This document shows, piece after piece, positions 1-10,490 of a stretch of DNA of 40,723 bases. A program made the position numbers and the translations under genes. Position 1 is the first letter of the stretch. Every line of letters begins with the position of its first letter. The notes beneath the pieces are model-generated. The model was given only the letters and a program-made list of their open reading frames with translations, searched no databases and was not told the origin of the DNA. Source of the DNA: Phoronis australis (Eukaryota; Phoronida; Phoronidae); the NCBI GenBank assembly GCA_002633005.1, contig NMRA01000420.1, positions 361,025 to 401,747 on the forward strand, in the 5' to 3' direction.

Positions 1-215
1 AATTTGTTATAGTTAATTTATTTGCTGTGCACCTCAATGAGACCAGTTCATATATATGCATTTAACACGATTAATAAATTGTAAAACCATAGATTATGCA
101 CTATCAACATGAGACAAAAACAGTACACCCCTTTATTAAAAAATAGGTTAAAGATTAGAAACAAAGGACGAGAGCGTAGACAAGTTTCCATCCCTTGCAA
201 CGTCGATTTTTTACG

Positions 216-536
216 ATGGACGTTGGAGAAGAACATCAGTCTGGTGACAGCAACACGGAATCGCACGAAGGCGATGATTTTCGACTAAAATTTGATTCGT
301 TGTTTTGTTTGTCATTTTTTCCTACAGTTCAGGATTATTTGTGGATACAGGAACAAGAACTGAACGATGCATGGTTCGTGACAACGTTGGTGAACGGTAA
401 TATCTATCTAAGGTGTTACAACTGTCATCGATATTGTCATCTCATCTGTTTTCATCCAACCTTCCCAGATGAAAACTTGAATGAAGAGGACCATCAGTAC
501 TTGAGTGAGCATGGTATACTGTGTGATTTATGTTGA
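216..536 (+). CDS. small protein with half PHD-like zinc motif
   Basis: Open frame of 106 codons from an ATG at 216 to a TGA at 536. The N-terminal 25 residues are acidic and polar. The C-terminal third holds C-x2-C-x4-H-x2-C (CYNCHRYCHLIC) followed by a terminal C-x2-C (CDLC), the spacing of the second half of a PHD or related zinc finger; the first ligand pair is not visible upstream. A pyrimidine-rich tract ending in CAG (about 301-332) could be a splice acceptor, so the real coding part may be a terminal exon starting near 328-333, with the first zinc ligands on an upstream exon outside the window. It could equally be the tail of a transposon-encoded protein. Zinc binding is inferred from spacing only. 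Confidence 0.35.
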   Translation: MDVGEEHQSGDSNTESHEGDDFRLKFDSLFCLSFFPTVQDYLWIQEQELNDAWFVTTLVNGNIYLRCYNCHRYCHLICFHPTFPDENLNEEDHQYLSEHGILCDLC

Positions 537-834
537 ATGACTCAACGGTTCTTTTAAGAACCATTTCACGCTGTGTTTATTGTAGTTAGATATTGTTTAT
601 GATAAGGGCCTGAAAATTCTGAGACCAGGCGAACTTTCGTCATGTATCAACACGCTTTCGTAGTTTTCTCAGTAGGCAGCCTATGTGAACCGTAAATCAA
701 AAACTGTCCGATAACTATGCTGCTATTGGGCAAGCAGACGACATAAAGGGTCGGAACCGAAGTTTGAATTTTGAAATTAATTACCAGTAGCATTGCCAAA
801 AGTACTCACAATACCAACACTTCTACTATTGAAT
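537..834. other. no gene seen
   Basis: AT-rich sequence between the small ORF and the first repeat. No ORF, RNA gene or clear repeat was recognised. Confidence 0.5.
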
Positions 835-1345
835 GACTTTGAAAAGCGTTTCAATACCGAAATTAATATAAATTAATGTTTTTTTCGCTGTTTTGGACAG
901 TAAAGTAGATGCAGGTATTTCTCGTCAAATTACACTGACCGGAAACTGCAGCAGATAGGTCAGGAGAGTTCAACTCAGCTCGTAAGAATATGCCGGAGTT
1001 GCGAATCTGTTGTCTATAATCTATGCAGCGACGGAGAGTTGAACGCTTCGTGCAGTAAAAACACATACTCGAAATTAGGTCACAATTTCCTGTAAAGACC
1101 TTAGCTCTCGGTGTAGATATACTGTGTGCATCCATAACGAAAAGTTTTCGTTGTATTTGAATTACATTTTTGGCTGATTTTGTTAGCCTGGGAGGACATT
1201 TATCTTGACCTATTAATGATGACGTCGGAATTTTCTTCGGTAAATCTTTTCTGTTTTCAGAGCAGTAAAACTCAGGAATGACGCGTTAGTTAATGATGTA
1301 GGTAACCCCAATGAACGAGCTCAATCAAATTTGGCGTTGCACTCG
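835..1345 (+). repeat. dispersed repeat A, copy 1
   Basis: The first part (835-1020) matches 32464-32660 in the same orientation, sharing TTTCAATACCGAAATT and GGAGTTGCGAATCTGTT. The second part (about 1034-1345) matches 3838-4235, sharing AACACATACTCG, CCTGTAAAGACCTTA, GTAAATCTTTTCTGTTTT and AGAGCAGTAAAACT. Copies are diverged with small indels. The short minus-strand ORFs here (863-1135, and 3556-3954 in copy 2) lie in the repeat and show no family signature. The class of repeat is unknown. Confidence 0.7.
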
Positions 1346-1360
1346 CGACTTTACACAGCA

Positions 1361-1512
1361 GGGCTCAGTTGCATAAAAGTTATACGCCGTTTAGCAACAA
1401 GGAAGTAGCATTATCACGCGTCACGTTGTTATTGTTGAACAATGCACCTGACGTCATGCAACAATCAAACTTATCCAGCGGATAACTTTTGAAGCTTTAT
1501 GCAACTCAGCCC
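1361..1512. mobile_element. 152-bp MITE in repeat A
   Basis: The left end GGGCTCAGTTGCATAAA is mirrored by the right end, which read inward is GGGCTGAGTTGCATAAA. A second internal inverted segment (AAGTTATACGC versus GGATAACTTTT) continues the stem. Repeat copy 2 near 4235-4245 runs straight through the equivalent point without this segment, so copy 2 serves as the empty site. There is no coding capacity. The target-site duplication is not clear. Confidence 0.65.
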
Positions 1513-1982
1513 AGGAGACTGCCCACCAACCTTGAAATACGGCTTCTACTGTTGTATACAGCTTCTACCGTTGTATACCAATTGGCTCTATTTCCCGTAT
1601 TCCGAAGTTAATAGCGTGACGTATACATGTACAACATACATATTTTTACATAATTATATAGGATAAATACAGGTTATCCAACATATACTACTGCCATAGC
1701 TTATGGAGAATTCATTTCAATGAATTCGAGATAGGATATCGCAGTAGTATTCCTATGTACATGTATGTGGAATAACCTATTTAATCCCATATATTTGGAC
1801 TAATTTCCATCATCGTGGCAATACCTTGTTGCCGTGTGATAGGGTTTGTTGTTATATGGCGTTTTTTTTTTGCCAAGTACGGTACAAAAATTGGTTAAGC
1901 TACAAGACAATCTGTGAAAGTGTTGAATAAGCAGTAAATTTTTATTTCGTAATAAATTCATCGGAATTTTTAGATTGTGAAA
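1513..1982. repeat. repeat B copy 1 with 140-bp hairpin
   Basis: 1513-1600 matches 4243-4300 (shared ACTGCCCACCAACC, GGCTTCTAC, TTGGCTCTA) and carries an extra tandem TCTAC(T/C)GTTGTATAC unit. From 1655 to 1795 the sequence folds on itself: TATAGGATAAATACAGGTTAT and TACTACTGCC on the left mirror the right arm, with a GAATTCATTTCAATGAATTC palindrome near the centre (about 1709-1728). It looks like a small foldback element or cruciform-prone sequence. 1800-1982 has no recognised content. Confidence 0.55.
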
Positions 1983-2092
1983 TATAGAAGTTAAAGCTTT
2001 GAACCATTCAATTATATCAGAAGTTTGTCGGAAATCGTTAGAAAAATTTATCTGGGAATATAAAAATTGAAACATTCCCTGAACTGAGTTGT
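1983..2092 (+). repeat. 110-bp direct repeat C, left copy
   Basis: From TATAGAAGTTAAAG to the edge of the next element, this matches 3527-3637 closely in the same orientation, with a few substitutions. The two copies directly abut the ends of the TIR element at 2093-3526. Confidence 0.75.
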
Positions 2093-3526
2093 CAGTGCAG
2101 CCACTGAATTATTAGACTCTCTCCGGTGTCTCTCCGATCTAGCCACCCGTGACCGTAACCGGAGACAGACCGGACAGTGAGACGTGAATCAACCGTGACA
2201 GCTGGCGTGAGCCTAAGCGTGACTGTACCCGGAGCTTACCGTGAGTTAGGCATCAAAGAAGCGCGAGCCAGCCGTGAGCTAGGCGTGAGTTAAGCTGCAT
2301 CACAGATGAAAAAGTAGTTTATTAAAATTATATCAGTAACAAGCAGTGATGTGTGTAGACGTTTGCTCATGTGAGGTTTTTTTGAAATCGTTACGTTCAG
2401 CAAAAGACCAAAATTTCCTTCTCAAACCTTAAGTCACTTCAGGAAACAGATGTTTGGACTCTACTTTTCACTTATATGTAATTATTTGTTTATTGATAAA
2501 CTACTAAAGAATCTTAACACGCGTGTACATGGCGGAAATATTCAATTGCCTTCACGATATGAAGGAGCATAGCATGTCAATTCTGAGCACATTGATCCCA
2601 AGTTCCGGCTTCATGTGGAGAAAACTGATCGTGCCCATGCATTTGACGAGTCAAACAGACCACTGCTATTATTATTTTAGTGAAGAAGTACCCCGGGGAT
2701 ACTGTGAACTCAGTCGAAACGCATGTACTACGGGGAGGGGGCTACAAATAATTAAACTGCACTAAGGATTGAGGACTTTTTAGTCAAAACATTTGCTTGC
2801 AGGTATTACGGTATTACAGTAACATTTGCTTGCAGTAAGGGATGGGTATGTCGGAATGGCGGCCTTTTGAAATTTTCTGAACGCCAGTGCGTTGCAAAAA
2901 TAACGGAGTGACACAATACTTCACAAGATACGTAGGCTATTTTTAGGGCAAATTAACTATATCCAGCTGTGACAAGTTTCAAGGAGTCCACAGCCATGTA
3001 CATGTAAAGACGACTCTGGAAACAGGGTCGCGTATATTCGTATTTACATGTCATAACCGTGGTTGCTGTACATGTATGTCGTTGATGGGACTGGCTCTTA
3101 AGTCATAAACAGAACATGTACAGTACATATAACCGTAACACAAGATGAGCTGAAGGAAGACGTTTGTATGAACAACATGTGGAATTACAAAGTTAGTCGG
3201 AACCCAAGATGATAGACTGCTTGCAAAGATACTCTATAATATATTATAATGTCTTTGCAACTTGTCCAAAACGACAGGCAATCAAGACGTTACATGTATT
3301 TTTATTGATTAGCCCGGTGACCTACCATGGTTACCACAGGTACCAAAAGCGTGAAGAAAGCCTGAGGAAAGCGTGAACTAAACCGGAGGTAAGCGTGAGC
3401 ACTACCCGGAGAGTAGGCGTTAGGCGACCGTGACTGATTTCTGTCACGCCTGCGTTCCGGTGGCGCTCCGGTCTGGCCAGGCGTGAGGTAGCCCGGACGA
3501 AGTCTAAAAAATCAGTGGCTGTACTG
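2093..3526. mobile_element. 1.4-kb non-autonomous TIR element
   Basis: The left end CAGTGCAGCCACTGA and the right end (read inward CAGTACAGCCACTGA) are inverted repeats that extend to ATTAGACT / TTTAGACT, about 28 bp in all. Just inside each end (about 2115-2300 and 3345-3500) are GC-rich subterminal zones dense in short motifs CGTGA, GCGTGAG and CCGGAG, like clustered transposase-binding sites. The interior has only an unrecognised 80-codon ORF (2523-2765) and ACATGTA runs. No transposase is seen. CAGTG ends would fit hAT- or CACTA-like superfamilies, but no 8- or 3-bp target duplication is evident; instead 110-bp direct repeats flank the element. Confidence 0.6.
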
Positions 3527-3637
3527 TATAGAAGTTAAAGCATTGAACCATTCATTTATATCAGAAGTATGTCGGAAACCGTTAGAAACAACCCATCTTG
3601 GAATATAAAAATTGAAACATTCCCTGAACTGATTTGT
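3527..3637 (+). repeat. 110-bp direct repeat C, right copy
   Basis: Direct counterpart of 1983-2092, starting immediately after the right end of the TIR element. Confidence 0.75.
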
Positions 3638-3837
3638 CTGCAACAGCTTGTCAGCTTCGATGAATTTCTTAGTTTTCTTGGTCTATTTTCGTGTCTTAGC
3701 TTCTGGAATGTACATAACAATAGAAACATTTCCCTGTGTTGATCAGCATTGGAAAATAACGATGGAAACTGCTGATTTTCAGAACTTGAGGTAAGGGCTA
3801 TCGCAAAGGAGAGTTTTACGCCGCAGCCGGCGACGTA

Positions 3838-4345
3838 GTTGAACGCTGCGAGTTGAGACGATTGCTTAAAGTAAAAAAAACACATACTCGTTATTAGGTC
3901 TTGATTTCCTGTAAAGACCTTATTTCTCAGGGTAGATATGCTGCATGCATCCATAAGGAAACGTTTTTTGTTGATTTGAATAAGATTTTGGCAGATTTTA
4001 CTAGCCGGTGACCTTACTCACTTTGACCTATTTACATGTATGATGACCAAGATTGAAACTTCAGCGAGGCCCAAAATAGCCGCCTGATCACCGTGCGTCG
4101 AAATTTTCATTAGTAAATCTTTTCTGTTTTTAGAGCAGTAAAACTGCTTTTACAGGAACGATGCCTTGAATAAATGATTTAGGTAACCCAAATGATTGAG
4201 CCCAATAAATTTTGGCGTTGTACACGCGAATTTACTCCATCACCAGACTGCCCACCAACCGTGAAATATGGCTTCTACCGTGATCCGTTTTGGCTCTACT
4301 TTATATCACACTTGAATACGTCACATATACAATGGCCATATTTTC
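3838..4345 (+). repeat. dispersed repeat A-B, copy 2
   Basis: Matches 1034-1345 and 1513-1600 in order and orientation, without the 152-bp MITE found in copy 1. It ends near ATATGGGATAAATA, which also resembles the arm of the copy 1 hairpin. There is no coding signature. Confidence 0.7.
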
Positions 4346-5569
4346 ATATATATGGGATAAATATAGATTATTACATGGCGAAGTTGTTATCCACCGTTAT
4401 CTAGAGCCCGAGTGGATTTTGGGGAATTATCGCCCTCGTTCAAATACTTTTGCATATCACGAATCTCGATATAATAACACCCTGGTACAAACACGTACGT
4501 TGTATAACCTATATATACACATCGTGCCGTAATATCACTTATAACATACTTAATGCAAAATAGAACGTCGAATTTCGTATACTACTAGCGCATTGCCACA
4601 ATCTGTTAGACGCCATTGCTGCACCGCAGAGCTTAAGACTTTCCTTGTTTAAGAGGGACTACCACGGTCAGTTAAAGAGGCCTGGGGTGCAGAAAACTGA
4701 GCAGAGGAACTAGACATCTGACTCAAGTGTCCAGCAGTGTAACTCAGTGAGAGTCGACTGCACGACCCTGAGTAGAGCAAGTGGACACACCCTAGGTCAC
4801 GCTGTCTCCTCTAACGTGAGAGTCATTCACTCTGAATATTTGCAAGAACTTCTTGAAAAAATCGTGAGATTCACTATTTTTTGAAAACACAGACGAAATA
4901 TAAACTCTTTCAAATTATCTGCCACGCGCATACACTCAAATAATTACCCAATAAACATAACCAAATGCGTTTAATAATATACTTGAATACTACACTAAGT
5001 TTATAACTATTTTTAAACAGTTAGGACTTATTTCAAATGCCCCTGAGTCACACAGGTTTGGTGCTTGAATTCGACACTGTTCTGTTTACGTCAAAGCTCA
5101 AAGCTACATCTATGTCTTGCCACGCCATAGAAATCTATAACCTTGGAATGCCAACTCCCGCACGTGAGTTATTTACTGCAACCCCGAGACAAGCCGCGAG
5201 AGTTTGCGCTGAGAATTTCCCTCTGCCTGTTCGACTGAGTTTTTGAAGGGCTAAATTTATTCTTTTATAAACAAATATATAGAGAATCCTGCAAGAGTCT
5301 CAGGTTGATGACATGGGCAAAACCTCTTTGAAATTTCGTCAAAATGCCGAGGCTTGCAGAGCTTCTTAAGGTCGTTGGTTTGTGTGTTCTTGCCGATTTG
5401 ATGGCGATTGTTTTGGGTATGCAGAGTCAGCAAACCAAGTTCAACACTCGTCACTAGACTAATGAGTGTTGGACCTATAACATCAGTAATCTAGAGTTTT
5501 TTATTCAGAGTTTTGTCAAAGAAACTAGCTTGCAGTTTCTAGGGCACCAAAATTCTTAATTAGAGTTCC
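4346..5569. other. no gene seen
   Basis: Several ORFs under 80 codons show no family signature or splice context. Nothing recognised between the repeat region and the gypsy remnant. Confidence 0.45.
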
Positions 5570-6357
5570 ACCCTAAGCAGATAAATCAAAGTTGGGAGCA
5601 GGGAACAAGCTCACTGGTAATCCATTCTGATCAATGTTATTGGGGAATACTTGCTTGAAAACACAAATATGCATGACATTCAGCTATGCGCCTGTGTCGA
5701 ATTTACAGATTCGAACCATGACGTTACGCCTTGTGCAGTCTGCATCATGAAGTGGACAAATGCCTCAGTTTTGTCTTCGATAGTGTCCAGTGTGTACACT
5801 TCGAATAATTGATCAACATTATGTACCTTGGGGCACTTTGGGAAGGTTTGTGCGAGCTCTGATTTGTTTATGGGAGGCATAATTAATATGTTTCTCTATT
5901 TGCGTCTCAAACAGACATTGACAAAATGTCCCGTCATTTTGCAAAAATTGCAGACCAGTCCATACGCAGGGCATGCTTCTTCCTCGGGTGCATGATTGCC
6001 ACCACATTTGAAGCAGGAGGATTGTCTCGCCTTCTCTTTTACAGCAGGCTTCTTTCCTTGGACAAACTGTTTAGGTTGAGCACCGGTAACACCGAGTCCA
6101 TCACTATTTTTAATGCCCTGCATATGCACCATTGCAGTCTCATGGGCACATATCATACTTAATACGCTATCTAACGTGAGATCTTCTGTGGCAATAGGAT
6201 TTTCTGGGCTATCAGAAATAAGCTTCCGAAGACATGTTGCTGCTTTCCCATTAAAAGAAGTCCAATATAAAGCTCGGCTTGCCAACGGAAGGATGTCTGA
6301 CCATCTGATTACCCACTGATGGTCAAAAGGGCATAGCATCCTATCATGAAAAAGCAC
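5570..6357 (-). pseudogene. Ty3/gypsy gag-protease remnant
   Basis: A minus-strand gag C-terminus reads through a typical gypsy signature: an acidic 'EDLTLDSVL...ICAHETA' segment, then two CCHC-type zinc-knuckle-like clusters, CFKCGGNHAPEEEAC and CNFCKMTGHFVNVC (about 5900-6010). A second frame (5680-5880) continues toward the protease. The aspartic-protease active site KFDTGA is encoded near 5687-5704 in a different frame from the preceding ORF, so there is a frameshift, and the codon after DTGA is a TAG stop. Protease-like sequence then runs on to a TAG near 5578. Reverse transcriptase, RNase H and integrase are absent. Upstream of about 6357 the frame is broken. In intact elements this polyprotein forms the capsid and matures itself; this copy cannot. 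Confidence 0.8.
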
Positions 6358-7367
6358 TATTTTTGGCTTATTGGCTACCTCGCTATCAGAGATGGAAGCA
6401 GCAGTTTCTGTACTTTCGTAAACACGCAGATACTTGATTATCTTGGAGAAATATTTTTGTGTGTTGCTCCCTTGGCATGTTTCTGATACTATCCATAGAA
6501 CAATGGGGAGTGGCGAAAACGGCCCAGCGGAAAGGACGCACCTTGGCTAAATTCCCTTCCATGGAGCAAACACAATGAGACTGTTCAGTGACGAGTTGGA
6601 CGTACAATGTGTTTACTCATGGAAGTGAAAACAGAGCCTAGGTGCAAGCATACTGCATGACCATTGACATTGGTTAGCAAATCTACTGTAGTTCGTGTTT
6701 TATGTAGTGATTTCATTTAATTGGTCACGTTTTGAAAAGTGGGCTAAGTCTGCACCTGGGTGAGGTTTTGGGGTACCCGGTACACTGCCTCAGAGGTTTT
6801 TATCTAATCTTCTGAAACATACCCACCCAAGAAGCCCTACGTGCCGTCCACATACAGCTAGCGTTAGAAACAATGCAAATTATATAGATAACATTTTCAA
6901 GGAAGTCAGACGGCGTGCTGCATGAAATCGCCATTGTTTAGTTTTCGTCAAAGGTAAGAGGTCACATGTTTCATATAAAGGATATGTGTCTTGTCAAGTC
7001 TAATAAGGAGACGTGCTTTGCCTTGTGGAAGAAAATCGAGGAAGTGAAGAGCAGTTGTCGGATCGTTTTTTTTTGTAAATTTGAAACTAAAAGAGATATG
7101 CATTGACACCTACAAAAATTCGAAATCTTTACCAACAAACCGTAAAAATACCCGGTGAAGAGTTTGACGTCTTTTTAGTGGCCGAAACTACTTTTGAATA
7201 ATATGATTTAGGCCTGTTTATGACTAAAGACTTAAAATTTGTATAATTTAAAATCAAACTTTGGGCTAAGTTGACACAGAGTTCAGGTGGCCCGATGCCT
7301 TTGGCGATACATCAAACGTGCTTAGGCGGCAAGGCCGTGTCCATCACACTGATCACCCGATCATGAC
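6358..7367. other. no gene seen
   Basis: May include frameshifted gag upstream sequence to about 6600 (short minus-strand frames only). The rest is AT-rich with nothing recognised. Confidence 0.4.
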
Positions 7368-7670
7368 TCATGGGGACCCGACATCGGTTTCCTCCATGGG
7401 CAAAATGTTCCAACCTGCCCGTTTGTTCAGAAAGATAAAAAGACTTTTAAGCCAGGATGAACTAGCAATATCAACCAGGCGGGTTATGTGTCTATCAAGT
7501 AGTAGTTTACGGTGTCTGCTGTAGACAAGGCAAATATCCACCAGATGTTGAAAAGTCTCGGCCTCCAGGCTGTATGAACATGCCGCGTGGCCTGTGATGT
7601 TACTGTGCCGAGCTATGTCGGAGAGTCCACTAATAACCTGGATCACCCGTCTTGAGTCTGATAGCCAATC
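7368..7670 (-). pseudogene. possible LINE reverse-transcriptase 3' tail
   Basis: A 92-codon minus-strand frame contains 'AETFQHLVDICLVYSRHRK' after a Cys-containing segment. This resembles the extreme C-terminus of non-LTR (CR1/L2/RTE-like) polyproteins, where a Cys-rich motif precedes an 'E-T-x-x-H-x-L-x-x-C-x-x-Y' pattern. It ends at a TGA at 7368. No reverse-transcriptase core lies upstream and the frame is broken beyond 7646. The call rests on pattern resemblance alone. Confidence 0.35.
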
Positions 7671-7679
7671 TATCTAAAC

Positions 7680-9210
7680 ACAACAAATAAAACTGAAGAC
7701 AAAAATTCAGAGAAGATAGTTTTATGTACATAAAGTCGGATTTTGATCTGTCTAACTTGTACAGAAATTTAGTCGGTTTTTGAGTCAGTGAGCACTCAAA
7801 CTACCTTTTGCCACCTGTTGTGAATTCACAAAATTAAGTGACGCGGTTTTCAAGAATACTATTTGATCATGAATTTCTAAATGGAAATTTATTTACGTTT
7901 TGGATACCGTTAGGATCTTGTTTGTTTGAATAGACCCTGGTGTGACCCGATTTCGGTTTAACTTAAGACAGAAAAGTTTCATGAAACTACTTCCAGGTCA
8001 CTATGTGAGATGGGGACGATTTCCACGAACCTTTGGTATTCTTAGTAAGCCTGGATTGGTGAGTATGTACAGTTTTCGGTACTTAATTTCTTTTTTGGCT
8101 ACTAGAATAACGTTCAATCACATTTTACTAATACCTCTCCCGTTCGCTTGAGTAGCTGTGAAGGCCGTTTTCTCTCCCCATGTACATGTACATGTATATT
8201 TACATTGCTGGCGTTTTGGCCATGAACTGGGGCATGTCCGTCAATTTTCTTACGGTTGTAGAATTCTAGTACCGTTACCAACAATAGCATCGAAACCACC
8301 TGAATGGCTCAAGAAAACGCCTCGGAGTTTTATGGTTGTCCAACCCCAAAGTTGTGACTTCGAAAATTGGGCATACATGGCCTGTGACGCAAAGTTGCTG
8401 GCACATTCGGCATATGGAATCAAGATCGGATGAGTGTGTTAATGTTTTTAAACCCTAAAGTGCATCTGTTTACAATTCAAGATTGGCAGCCGGCTAAATG
8501 TAACTTTAAAAATGGCTGGAATGAAATGGTTTCTTATGTTTATTATCTTGTTCCAACGCAAAGCATCTAGCACACCACCTGAATTCGAAAAACGACCGAG
8601 CAGGGTAGTTAAACCTCAGGCTCACTTCTGTTTACGCAACTGATATGAACTGGTGACACCAATCACCACATAGAGCGTCGGTCAAGTGCCTGCCTCTTAA
8701 ACGTCTTATTTCCGTTTCACAAGGTGACCGAACGAAAGTACATTAATAATTACTGCATGATCTTCACTAGTGTATTCATATTATGTTGAGAACAGACGTT
8801 GACAACTTTGAGTTGCATTGCCCCCTAGTAGCCATTCCATTTTCCGGTCTTCCTTTGTTTCTCTGAAGTTTCTAGACAGATTTTTATCGGAAATTGGTAA
8901 ATACTTTCTGTTAAAGAAATGATGATATGTTTCTGTTTTCGGATGAACTTGACATATTTTGCGCCACCTGGTGGCCATTTTATGATAGAAATAGACATCG
9001 CGAGAAGCATATCGTTTGCAATGACCAATTGCTTCGAAATTTTTCCTCTGATATTTTTGTAGAATGCTATTATCAGTACTGCTTAACTGGAAGTTGTTTT
9101 CAAAATGGCGGCTCTGACGCATTTTCATCATTTTTTCAATACTGCTGGGGTGCCACAAGGGGAAGAGGAAATGACGTGAATTTTTTCATATGAAGTCTCG
9201 CTCGTCAGTC
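7680..9210. other. no gene seen; microsatellite and short repeats
   Basis: A TGTACATGTACATGTA microsatellite-like run lies at 8178-8195. Around 8860-9120 there are short motifs typical of decayed DNA transposons (CGCCACCTGGTGGCCATTTT at 8960-8979, AAAATGGCGGCTCTGACG near 9101-9118). The ORFs at 7942-8151, 8158-8433 and 8781-9193 overlap each other and show no domain. Confidence 0.4.
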
Positions 9211-9227
9211 ACCTTCCGGTGGTGGCA

Positions 9228-9450
9228 CCTAAATTAATATACCTGGCCTAGCTCATAGGCTGCCTTCCGGAGGGAAGCCTAATAATATCGGGAGGGCCCG
9301 ATCTCTAGCCGCCTTTCGACGAGGCCCCAATTTTATTACAGAGGGCCTCACCGGAAGGCGGCCGGAGAGCAGGGCCTCTATATTAATAAAGTTGGCCCCG
9401 CACATCGACCACCTTTCGGCGAGGCCTTCTATATTAATATAGGAACCACG
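9228..9450. repeat. 50-bp minisatellite, about 4.5 units
   Basis: Successive units begin at about 9228, 9278, 9325, 9375 and 9425 (spacings 50, 47, 50, 50). Each has an AT-rich part like TCTATATTAATA and a GC-rich part like GGCC...CCGCCTTTCGGCG, so base composition oscillates with the period. Units are diverged. The 76-codon ORF running through it (9253-9483) is a by-product of the repeat. Confidence 0.7.
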
Positions 9451-9487
9451 CTTTTGAAGCCCGGAATTCAATTTTTTGCGCATGTCA

Positions 9488-9493
9488 TTTTAT
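9488..9493 (-). terminator. possible polyadenylation signal
   Basis: AATAAA on the minus strand, about 175 bases downstream of the stop codon of the membrane-protein exon. Position and strand fit a short 3' UTR, but the hexamer is common in AT-rich DNA. Confidence 0.3.
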
Positions 9494-9666
9494 TAACAAT
9501 AAGTCAGTTTAAATAATAAGCTGTTAATTTTGATCGATATAGCCTGGCGAGCTTAGTTCACAGAGTGTACGTGATACAAAATTGCCATATTGTTCTCGAG
9601 TCCGAAGTTTCGCAAAGAACAGTCCAGTGTTGAGTTGTACCCATTGAGGACAGTTGAACAGCGTCG

Positions 9667-10490
9667 TCACCTGGGTAGAGAAACCATTGGTACAACTCTA
9701 GTGTCCATGACGTGCTTTACACTTTTGGCCATTTTTATCACTAGAAAAAGGAAGGCCGCAGTGGTGAAAATACATGGCAATAGTTTCAATGGTACGCCGG
9801 GAACACCCTTTTCAAAAGTCAGTATAGATATACCTAGCCAGAAAGAGAACCAAACACAAGAATGTCCGTACAAAAACACAGTCCACTCGACAAAACGGGC
9901 CAGCTCGATGACACCGAAGACCATCATCTCGGTGCCCAGCAACCCGCAGAATACGTATAATGCCAATGTCCGGTTCGTGGCGCCAAGATCCGTGTGTATG
10001 AACACGAGTAACGTATTCCACGTGGATACACCGAGTCGTGCTGCTATAAGGGCAAACCCGTTCAGGATTAGTAGCTGGAAAAACCACTTGTCTTTGTCGC
10101 CGACTGCATGTTGGCATTCCGTTTCTTTCAGGTGAGCCTCTCTCAGTACGATCGCTAACGCAGCACAGGAGGCAATATGAGCGAATCCTATGGCTAAAGC
10201 AGCCCAGCCATCTTGATCCATTTTCACTAGCTTCCCCCACACGAGGCATAGTGAACTTGTTAAAAAGAACATACCGTGTGCTGTTCGAGGTATATATCCT
10301 GGATGGCGGTAAAACCACCCTCCTTCTAGATTGCGTCTAAACGTGCATACGCAAGAGTACAGACAAATGAGTTCCACGGAGGCGAATATGAGGTAATTAA
10401 GAACGACGCTCAAGGTATGAGGCAAGGGCAGGTTCATCCTTTGAACTTTAAGGTCAAGCATGTCGGTGATAGACAACCGCGGCTCAGCTC
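9667..10490 (-). CDS. seven-helix membrane protein, probable terminal exon
   Basis: Long uninterrupted minus-strand frame. It stays open from a splice acceptor (CTGATATTTTCAG, AG at 10492-10491) to a TGA at 9667-9669. The first ATG is at 10461, giving 264 residues; an apparent upstream start at 10476 is a TTG, so the coding exon probably enters from 10490 with two bases completing a split codon. Counting from the ATG, hydrophobic helices lie near 17-40, 62-79, 84-107, 127-156, 165-188, 190-216 and 225-245, with a basic tail. A CCCAG/GTGACG donor-like sequence overlaps the stop, so the exon might be internal instead. The phase fits the exons at 31477-31579 and 40247-40325. The family is not recognised; a TMEM45/DUF716-like fold was considered without clear motif support. 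Likely an integral membrane protein of unknown role. Confidence 0.65.

Noticed and set aside
8158-8433. 91-codon ORF beginning in a TGTACATGTACATG run
   Set aside because: The start is microsatellite (HVHVHV). No domain in the rest and no splice context.
9590-10318. 181-codon plus-strand and 168-codon minus-strand ORFs over the membrane-protein exon
   Set aside because: Shadows of the 264-residue frame, with no hydrophobic pattern or motif of their own.
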